Positions 1 to 4,772 of a DNA stretch of 6,203 bases are shown here, one piece after another. Every line of letters starts with the position of its first letter. Positions within the stretch are counted from its first letter, which is position 1. The DNA is from Lentisphaera sp. Lineage in GTDB: Bacteria; Verrucomicrobiota; Lentisphaeria; Victivallales; GWF2-50-93. The position numbers and the translations under genes are program-made. The notes under the pieces were generated by a model. The model did no database searches. It was not told where the DNA came from and saw only the letters and a program-made list of their open reading frames with translations. The stretch lies in assembly GCA_020721745.1 (NCBI GenBank), contig DYMC01000141.1:1-6203 (forward strand), written 5' to 3'.

Positions 1-49
1 AATTATCATAAACTTAAGTAGAAACGCGATTTTCAACTGCTTTTTCTAG
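1..49. other. AT-rich sequence before the URO-D gene fragment
   Basis: This stretch is clearly more AT-rich than the coding DNA that follows and holds no recognisable gene. In the frame of the downstream URO-D fragment it ends in a TAG stop at 47-49, immediately before the first codon with family homology. It therefore does not look like the natural upstream part of that gene. It may be the other side of a rearrangement breakpoint, the end of a mobile element, or a poor-quality contig end. It ends in CTAG (46-49), a tetranucleotide seen only four times in the window. Confidence 0.5.
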
Positions 50-391
50 GATCATTCCTGCGGCTACGTGCTTCCGTTTTTAGAGGAGCTGGCCGAAATC
101 GGGATGGACATACTCAATCCGGTGCAGCCCGAATGCATGGACTTCGAGGAGGTTCATCGCAGGATCGGAGAAAGGATGTCCTTCTGGGGGACGATAGGCA
201 CGCAGAAGGTCCTTCCGTTCGGGACCCCAGAGGATGTGAGGAGGCAGGTCGAAAGGAACCTGCGTATATGTGAGGAGAAGGGCGGCATCTTCATCGGCCC
301 GACGCACATGGTCGAACCGGAGATCCCCTGGGAGAATCTTCTCGCGATGAAGGAGGCGGTGGAGAATTTCAGGGCTTGTTCTGGCCGGTGA
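50..391 (+). pseudogene. C-terminal fragment of a uroporphyrinogen decarboxylase (URO-D) family protein
   Basis: The 113 codons cover about the last third of a URO-D superfamily protein (family members are about 340-400 aa). Visible family features are HSCGY at fragment residues 2-6, the GMDILNPVQ strand, the FWGTIGTQKVLPFGTPEDV segment (conserved GT.Q..LPFGTPE pattern), and GGIFIGPTHMVEPEIPWEN near the C-terminus. This resembles the MtaA/CmuA-like, cobalamin-linked methyltransferase branch that is abundant in Lentisphaerota more than HemE, but the substrate cannot be deduced. Homology begins immediately after an in-frame TAG at 47-49, so the N-terminal two thirds are missing. A GTG at 68 could start an ORF but would cut off the HSCG motif, so I treat the piece as a remnant or a gene truncated by an assembly junction. 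It ends in TGA and overlaps the convergent phosphofructokinase gene by 23 bp. Confidence 0.75.
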
Positions 392-1652
392 TTTCGAGGA
401 CGCTCTGCCAGACCGGCCCGTCCACGTCGAGCTTCTTGCGCGCGGAGGTGGCGAGCGAAAGGGGCACGTGGACGAATTCGCCGTTGTGGTGCCCTATCAT
501 CATCGAGGTTTTGCCGGCGGTGGCCGCATGGACGGCGTTCTGGGCGAGCATTATGCAGAATACGGCGTCGGTGCCTATCGCGTCGCCGCTGCGTATCATG
601 TAGCTCGGATCGAAGTATTTGATGTTCACCTCGGCCGAATTTTTCTTTGCGAATTTCGCAATCTCGGTTTTTAGAAAGATGCCTATATCGTTGAATATCA
701 CGTTGCCCGACTTGTCCGCGCCCCTTGCGGCCTTGAAGAATTCCTGGCCTGCGCCTTCGGCGACGACTATGACGGCATGTCTTTTTCTCTCCAATCTTCT
801 GAAGAGGTGCGGCAGGAATCCGTTTTCCCCGTCGAGGACGATAGGGGATTCCGGCACGAAGCAGTAGTTCACGACGGAGTTTGCGAGGGTGGCGAATGCC
901 GCGATGAAACCGCTTTCCCGGCCCATGAGCTTGACCAGGCCGATTCCGTTGAAGGCGCCCTTGGCCTCCGCGTGGGCGGCTTCTATCACGGAGTTCGTCG
1001 CGTATACGGCGGTCTCGAAGCCGAAAGATCTGTCGGTGAAGGATATGTCGTTGTCTATCGTCTTTGGTATTCCGACCACGGCTATCGGCAGTTTTCTGCG
1101 AAGAAGTTCGTCCGCGAGCAGTCTGGCGCCTCTGAGCGTTCCATCTCCCCCGACGCAGAAGAGCATGTCCACGCCCATGCTGACGAGACTGTCGGCCATT
1201 TCTCCTATGTCCTGGTGGCCTCTGGAGGAGCCAAGAATAGTGCCTCCGTGGCTGTGTATGTCGTCAACCACGTCCGGGTCGAGGGGCAGAGGCTGGAATT
1301 CGCCATGTCTGGCCAGCCCCCTGTATCCATATCTGATTCCGAGGACGGACTTGAGCCCGTAGCCTGTACAGAGAGTGTTTACCACTCCCTTGATCACGTC
1401 GTTCAGTCCCGGGCAGAGGCCGCCGGCGGTGAGGATGGCCGCCTTCGCGTTCCCCGGAGGGAAGAAGACGCGCCTGCGGGGGCCGGCCTTCTCGAGGGAG
1501 GAGGCTGCGGGCGATCCGGAGCGGAGCTTCAAGTCGGAGAGGAGGGACGAATCAAGGACGCGATCCTCGTCCGCGACGAACTTGATGCCGCGCAAAGGAG
1601 ATTGCTCTTCCGGAATTCCTACGGACGCTATTGTGAAGTCGTTTGCATTCAT
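369..1652 (-). CDS. pfkA: ATP-dependent 6-phosphofructokinase, kinetoplastid/plant-like group
   Basis: Predicted to phosphorylate fructose 6-phosphate to fructose 1,6-bisphosphate in cytoplasmic glycolysis. The 427-aa product has an N-terminal extension of about 70 residues, then the nucleotide loop TAGGLCPGLND (75-85), GGTILGSSRG (136-145), GGDGT (168-172), catalytic PKTIDND (196-202, with D200 as general base), KLMGRESGF (241-249) and the sugar-phosphate segment YFDPSYMIRSGD (346-357). Gly171 in GGDGT, where pyrophosphate-dependent enzymes have Asp, points to ATP use. Lys197 in PKTIDND occurs in both PPi enzymes and the ATP-using trypanosome and plant enzymes, which this sequence resembles closely. 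The pfkA symbol names the reaction, not orthology to the E. coli gene. The ATG at 1652 is chosen because homology never extends upstream, although the frame stays open to 1856. No Shine-Dalgarno precedes it; a promoter sits so close that the transcript may be leaderless. It lies 106 bp after the GspE remnant and appears intact. Confidence 0.92.
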   Translation of the reverse strand: MNANDFTIASVGIPEEQSPLRGIKFVADEDRVLDSSLLSDLKLRSGSPAASSLEKAGPRRRVFFPPGNAKAAILTAGGLCPGLNDVIKGVVNTLCTGYGLKSVLGIRYGYRGLARHGEFQPLPLDPDVVDDIHSHGGTILGSSRGHQDIGEMADSLVSMGVDMLFCVGGDGTLRGARLLADELLRRKLPIAVVGIPKTIDNDISFTDRSFGFETAVYATNSVIEAAHAEAKGAFNGIGLVKLMGRESGFIAAFATLANSVVNYCFVPESPIVLDGENGFLPHLFRRLERKRHAVIVVAEGAGQEFFKAARGADKSGNVIFNDIGIFLKTEIAKFAKKNSAEVNIKYFDPSYMIRSGDAIGTDAVFCIMLAQNAVHAATAGKTSMMIGHHNGEFVHVPLSLATSARKKLDVDGPVWQSVLEITGQNKP

Positions 1653-1658
1653 GAGGGG

Positions 1659-1686
1659 AATATACTTCGACTTTTTCAGATGGCAA
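1659..1686 (-). promoter_or_regulatory. Probable sigma70-type promoter of the phosphofructokinase gene (leaderless)
   Basis: On the minus strand TTGCCA (1686-1681) is followed after 16 bp by TATATT (1664-1659). Only six bases separate the -10 box from the ATG at 1652, so transcription would begin at or next to the A of the start codon. The lack of any GGAGG-like sequence before this ATG fits a leaderless message. This is inferred from consensus matching only. Confidence 0.5.
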
Positions 1687-1758
1687 GGGGGAGATTCGCG
1701 TGGCGCGGCGGGGTGTCGAATATACACGCTCTGCCGCAACAGCCATGGCGCGGCGCGA

Positions 1759-2139
1759 TCATGTTTCGCCCATGTCGTATCCGACGACGAAGTTGCCGGT
1801 GATCCTGCTGATCTCCTCGATGCTGCTGAGGCCTTTGCTGAGCTTGATCCATCCATCCTCGCGGAGGGTCTTCATGCCCTTGTTCTTGGCGGTCTTGCGA
1901 AGTTCGCTGGACGGCGCGTGCGCGGCGGTCATGTCTTGGAGCTCCTCGTCGAGAAGGAAAAATTCGTATATGGCCACCCTGCCCTTGTATCCGGTGTGAT
2001 TACATTTCGAGCATCCCTCGCCCTTGTATGCGACCACGTCCTCGGTCCTTATTTTCAGGAACCTCGCTATTTCGGCTCCGATATGCGGGGTGATGTTCTC
2101 GTCCTTCGTCTTGCAGTAGGGACAAAGTCTTCTGTCTAG
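1759..2139 (-). pseudogene. gspE: C-terminal fragment of type II secretion/type IV pilus ATPase GspE (PilB family)
   Basis: GspE is the cytoplasmic hexameric ATPase that powers pseudopilus assembly. This piece of 126 codons holds the C-terminal tetracysteine zinc region: RRLCPYCK, then 33 residues, then CSKC, followed by NHTGYKGRVAIYEF, which is diagnostic of the family. After it come the usual helical tail with the EDGWIKLSKGLSSIEEISRITG segment and a TGA stop. Homology starts at LDRRLCP, exactly where a 32-bp palindrome ends. The frame upstream enters the palindrome and meets a TAG. Walker A, the Asp box, Walker B and the His box are all absent, so the fragment cannot hydrolyse ATP. Roughly 165 residues are missing relative to Vibrio EpsE between this piece and the upstream remnant. 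An ATG at 2037 opens a short internal ORF but would split the zinc motif, so it is unlikely to be a real start. Confidence 0.85.
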
Positions 2140-2167
2140 CCCGTTTTTCGCGCGAAAAACGGGCTAG
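2136..2167. repeat. 32-bp perfect palindrome with CTAG ends at the GspE deletion point
   Basis: The left half CTAGCCCGTTTTTCGC (2136-2151) is the exact reverse complement of the right half (2152-2167), with no loop. Beyond a 3-nt bulge (2133-2135) the symmetry continues as GTCTTC (2127-2132) against GAAGAC (2168-2173). It sits exactly between the two GspE remnants and puts a TAG in the GspE frame. Taking out one CTAG plus the central 24 bp (28 bp in total) joins the two remnants in frame as ...NRKNVFLDRRLCP.... The layout resembles a 4-bp target duplication around two abutting inverted ends, but could also come from hairpin-templated repair or an amplification chimera. Confidence 0.9.
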
Positions 2168-2248
2168 GAAGACGTTCTTGCGGTTGAGTATCCTCAGGCA
2201 TATAGTCTCTCCGAAGCGAGTCGGCATGATGGATACGCGGAGGTCTTC
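2165..2248 (-). pseudogene. gspE: 28-codon remnant of the GspE ATPase domain start
   Basis: In this frame the minus strand reads EDLRVSIMPTRFGET followed by ICLRILNRKNVFL. This corresponds to the strand just before the ATPase core of GspE (compare RVSTMPSVHGERVVMRILDK in Vibrio EpsE, with conserved R-V-S, P-x-x-x-G-E and R-I-L). On the 5' side it is fused out of frame to the secretin gene near 2236-2248, and on the 3' side it stops at the palindrome. The N-terminal domains of GspE that should precede it are missing. The sequence is short, but the match to the conserved segment together with the adjacent GspE tail makes the assignment fairly safe. Confidence 0.72.
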
Positions 2249-3481
2249 TCGTCTATCGCATGTATGAGTATCTCGTATTCCAAGTTGTCTATGGCTCTGC
2301 CCAGCTCGAGGTTTCCATCGGCGGGGAAGTTCCTCAGCAGGTTGTTCGTCACTGTCTGGAGTTCCTTCGGCTTGGTCTGGTCCTGCCTCTGTATCGTCTG
2401 CAGGTCCACCCCGGGCTCGATCAGGTCCTGCTGCGATATCGTCAGGAACCTGGCCTCTATGAGCACCTGCCTTATCTCGCTGTCGAACTCCCGCAGAAGC
2501 TTTTCGACCACCCTTATGTTCTCGCGGCTGTTCTTGACCAGCAGCAGATTCCTGTTCTTGTATATCCTGAACATCGAGCCAGGCTGGTTGAATCCAACAA
2601 AGCTCGCAAGCGCATCGTCAAGCTCGTCCGCCCCAGTTGTTCCAGCGCCGAATCCGGCATCCCCTCCCGCGCCCCCACCGGCGCCACCGGCCACCGCGGA
2701 GTCCTCGCCTATCACCGGTATCAGACCGCTTTTCAGCTTGAATATGGCTGTCTCGATCTTCGGGCTGGACTCGTCGCTCTCCGTAGCCGCGGTCACCCAT
2801 ATTACATTGTCGCTCAGATGAAACGCGATGCCCATGTTGCGGGCGATGTAGCTGAGAACCTCCTTGAGCGGCACGTCTTTGACCTTGACGGTGAGAGCCG
2901 TCTGGGAGCTGAGCGCGTTGTCGGCTATGATGTTCAGTCCCTCTATCCTGTCCAGGGCCAGCACCACGTCCTCGACGCTTGCGCCACTCAAGTCCATGCT
3001 GACCGGGCGGTTGACTATCTCCTCCATCGTCCCGACAGGGATGACGGGCGTGGTGTCCTCCCCGTCTATGACAAGCTGCTGTCCGTATGCCTTGGGATAG
3101 ATCAGCCTGTTCTCGACATCCAGCATCGCCCTGCGTTCGGTCTCGAGCTGTTTCCTGTCGAGCTCCTTTTGTATCAGTATGTTCTCAAGCTCGGTTATCT
3201 TGTCGCCGACCTTCTGGAGCGTGGACTGCCTGCCCTTGAGCGGGAGCAGGCATTTGAGCGCTGAACTGTAGTCCCCCTTCTCCTGCAATGAGACCGCCGC
3301 TTCCAGCATCTGTATCTGCAGCGATTCCGGGACCTCGGCCTCCTCCACCGCCGCCGCCACTTCCTCCTGCGAACTGTTCACGCAGGACTGGAAGACGGGG
3401 ATGCAGGCCAATGCGACACAAAGAAAGAAGAAGGGAAAGGCTTCTCCTCGTGTTTCCGGAAACTGCCAATTGAAAAATCAT
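2236..3481 (-). pseudogene. gspD: Secretin (GspD/PilQ-like outer-membrane channel), frameshifted near its start and 3'-truncated
   Basis: Secretins form the outer-membrane pore of type II secretion and type IV pilus machines. The ATG at 3481 has a strong ribosome site, AGGAGA at 3493-3488 with 6-nt spacing. Its frame fails after the T5 run at 3477-3473; with one T fewer it would join the main frame and give a signal peptide containing AFPFFFLCVALACIPVFQSC, possibly a lipobox. Numbering from a TTG at 3411, there follow a charged helical region (15-105), an N0/STN-like domain (137-208, VSMDLSGASVEDVVLALDRI), a Gly-rich linker (241-260), an N1-like domain (FRIYKNRNLLLVKNSRENIR, 281-300) and the opening of the secretin domain (RQVLIEARF, 314-322). 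Homology ends at IHAIDEKTSA (383-392), just where a VLSAPRVTTL-type motif should start, so the pore-forming barrel is gone. From there the frame runs out of phase through the GspE remnant to a stop at 2194. Confidence 0.82.
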
Positions 3482-4238
3482 CTGATGTCTCCTGGTTCGG
3501 TTCCCACACCCCGTCCTCCCACTTGCCTTTGCTCATGAAGAAATTGCCGGCGAACCCCACGTTGAGCACTGGCGCTGCGGAGTTGGGAATCGGCTTGCCC
3601 GGCGAATATTCCTTTATCCTCTTCACATGCCAGAAACAGCGGATCACCGGGAACAGCGTCGGGTCGTAGCCCTCGCCAAGAGCATGCGTGCCGTCATCAC
3701 CCTGGAGCAGTTGTATATTCTTGAGCTGGGCCCATGTGTAGGGGGAACTGAGACCCGAGCCCGTCAGATTCCATGTGCATTCCGCGTCGCTGAATTCGTA
3801 GAAGTAGCTGACATTGCCGACTTCCGTGTTGGGATTGACGTTCAGCCCCACGTTGCCCTCGCGGTCGTAGGCGGTGGAATGCTGCTCGTCTATCCTCGCC
3901 AACCAGGCATTCGCCGGGGTTTCCCTGTCGTTGCCGTCGGACGGGCACTGGAATGACTTCGTCGCCTTGATGTAGTCCGGGTAGAGGAGGGATATCCAGC
4001 CAACGTCCTTTTCGGCATTGTCCCCCTTGTAGAGATTCATCGCCAGGCCTATCTGTTTCAGATTGGCCATGCAGGCGATCTCCCTGGCCTTCGCACGCGC
4101 GCTGTTGAGGACGGGAAAGAGAAGCCCGGCAAGTATCGCGATTATCGCGATCACAACCAGAAGTTCGATAAGTGTGAAGCACGGCGAAGCAAGCGGAACG
4201 GCCAAACCGTTCCGGCTCAGCTTGGATCGAGTATTCAA
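3378..4238 (-). CDS. Type II secretion pseudopilin (prepilin-type N-terminal cleavage/methylation protein)
   Basis: A pseudopilin subunit, inserted in the inner membrane and processed by prepilin peptidase. From a TTG at 4238 there is a basic 20-residue leader, then the cleavage site and helix C|FTLIELLVVIAIIAILAGLLFP (21-42), with Glu25 as the invariant Glu5 of the mature protein. Cys replaces the usual Gly at -1. The soluble domain carries the NLKQIGLAMNLY helix (59-70), FQCPSDGND (96-104), and a C-terminal PVLNVGFAGNFF (223-234) ending in KWEDGVWEP (239-247). This is close to the large pseudopilin families of Planctomycetota and Lentisphaerota. AGGGGG (4251-4246) lies 7 nt before the TTG. 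The in-frame stop at 3378 gives a tail of about 35 low-quality residues overlapping the secretin gene by about 100 bp. The real end is probably near 3480, where ATGA would give a stop/start overlap, so a small indel may hide the true stop. Confidence 0.83.
   Translation of the reverse strand: MNTRSKLSRNGLAVPLASPCFTLIELLVVIAIIAILAGLLFPVLNSARAKAREIACMANLKQIGLAMNLYKGDNAEKDVGWISLLYPDYIKATKSFQCPSDGNDRETPANAWLARIDEQHSTAYDREGNVGLNVNPNTEVGNVSYFYEFSDAECTWNLTGSGLSSPYTWAQLKNIQLLQGDDGTHALGEGYDPTLFPVIRCFWHVKRIKEYSPGKPIPNSAAPVLNVGFAGNFFMSKGKWEDGVWEPNQETSDDFSIGSFRKHEEKPFPSSFFVSHWPASPSSSPA
3488..3493 (-). promoter_or_regulatory. Ribosome binding site deciding the secretin start
   Basis: AGGAGA on the minus strand lies 6 nt before the ATG at 3481. 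It is the best SD match near the secretin, and it supports 3481 over the SD-less TTG at 3411 that opens the longest uninterrupted frame. It sits inside the end of the pseudopilin frame, implying translational coupling of the two genes. Confidence 0.65.
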
Positions 4239-4439
4239 TTGCCTGCCCCCTGCTATAATTCACAGGCTTCAAATGTAGCACCAACGCGCTGGATTCGCAA
4301 ATTATTGCATCGAGAATCCCCCAAAAACGAAATTCAGACTGGCAGCGATCTGGCGCGGAGTTTCGCAGGCGGCCCGAGTCCTTTGCGCCGTCCCGGCGCA
4401 AAGACGGCGCAAAGATGCTTGCTGGATACATACCATGCG
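4239..4439. other. Spacer between glycosyltransferase and pseudopilin genes
   Basis: No gene is visible on either strand. On the minus strand, a weak promoter candidate for the pseudopilin is TTGCGA (4309-4304), a 17-bp spacer, then TACATT (4286-4281), each box matching 4 of 6 consensus bases. The AGGGGG ribosome site lies at 4251-4246. The glycosyltransferase-proximal half holds the GC-rich hairpin and tandem repeat listed separately. Confidence 0.35.
4381..4415. repeat. GC-rich hairpin plus 11-bp tandem repeat downstream of the glycosyltransferase
   Basis: CTTTGCGCCG (4381-4390) and CGGCGCAAAG (4394-4403) form a perfect 10-bp stem around a 3-nt loop. The right arm is repeated at once: CGGCGCAAAGA occurs at 4394-4404 and again at 4405-4415. 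The left arm can thus pair with either copy. It begins about 25 bp past the glycosyltransferase TGA, where a terminator would be expected, but neither strand has a U-run after the stem. It could be a Rho-type or mRNA 3'-end structure, or a small repeat. Confidence 0.6.
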
Positions 4440-4769
4440 TCAAGGTGAAATCGTCCCGCCCCCCTTCTGCGAGGCCAGCCCATGCACTGTCTTCTCCCAG
4501 TAGAATGGCCTGGTGAAGAGCTGCAGCAGCCCCTTCCACGCCCCAAGCGATATGAGGACCCAGTAGAACGGCATCAGGAAGCAGAACGGAAGCAGGGCGT
4601 AGTAACGCCTCTTGAGACACGCCGCGAAATGGTAGAGCACGAAGAGGACGTTGGCGCAGACCAGGACGCAGCCTATCGAGAAGAAGACCATCGAGACCGT
4701 TGACCAGAACGGATCCTGATCCACCCCGACGTAGAGCAGAGGCCAGGCCTTCACCTGCCTTCCCAGTAT
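4440..4769 (-). pseudogene. C-terminal part of the family-2 glycosyltransferase, after an in-frame TAG
   Basis: These 109 codons continue the upstream glycosyltransferase in exactly the same frame after the TAG at 4772-4770. They encode ILGRQ, then VKAWPLLYVGV, a hydrophobic segment (FWSTVSMVFFSIGCVLVCAN and following), a short basic loop (CLKRRYYALLP), another membrane stretch and the conserved tail PFYWVLISLGAWKGLLQLF...PFYWEKTVHGL. That tail is typical of the end of processive membrane GT2 enzymes, where it packs the last transmembrane helices. A GTG at 4754 could nominally start a separate polypeptide but has no good ribosome site. The piece makes sense only as the end of the upstream protein, through readthrough, a sequencing error in the stop codon, or gene decay. 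It ends in TGA. Confidence 0.8.
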
Positions 4770-4772
4770 CTA
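4770..4772 (-). other. In-frame TAG inside the glycosyltransferase
   Basis: Codon 418 counted from the GTG at 6023 reads TAG (ATT TAG ATA on the minus strand). Both sides are in the same frame and both carry family sequence, so no indel is involved. One substitution from CAG, AAG, GAG, TGG or a Tyr codon would explain it. Confidence 0.9.

Noticed and set aside
1552..1746. Upstream extension of phosphofructokinase or a small gene between GspE and pfk
   Set aside because: The open frames here have no homology, are rich in Arg and Ser, and would overlap the promoter-like sequence. The PFK family has no such extension.
1701..1755. Direct repeat TGGCGCGGCG at 1701-1710 and 1746-1755
   Set aside because: A 10-bp GC-rich repeat between the GspE remnant and pfk with no further copies or symmetry; likely chance in this base composition.
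777..1802. Long open frame on the plus strand opposite phosphofructokinase (341 codons), with others at 889-1362 and 1375-2139
   Set aside because: These are antisense to a well-conserved gene, show no domain or motif, have Arg/Ser-rich low-quality composition, and arise from GC-rich codon bias.
2249..2281. Possible GspE SDIHIE-like motif (RDTHTC) just upstream of the EDLRVS remnant
   Set aside because: The same bases encode the clear secretin reading LEYEILIHAIDEK in another frame. The D-x-H match is short and probably chance.
2260..3264. 334-codon open frame on the plus strand opposite the secretin
   Set aside because: It mirrors the secretin codons, lacks recognisable motifs and has no ribosome site; the minus-strand reading explains the sequence.
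4255..4260. Perfect TATAAT on the plus strand
   Set aside because: No -35 partner at the right distance and no plus-strand gene downstream; it lies just before the minus-strand pseudopilin start.
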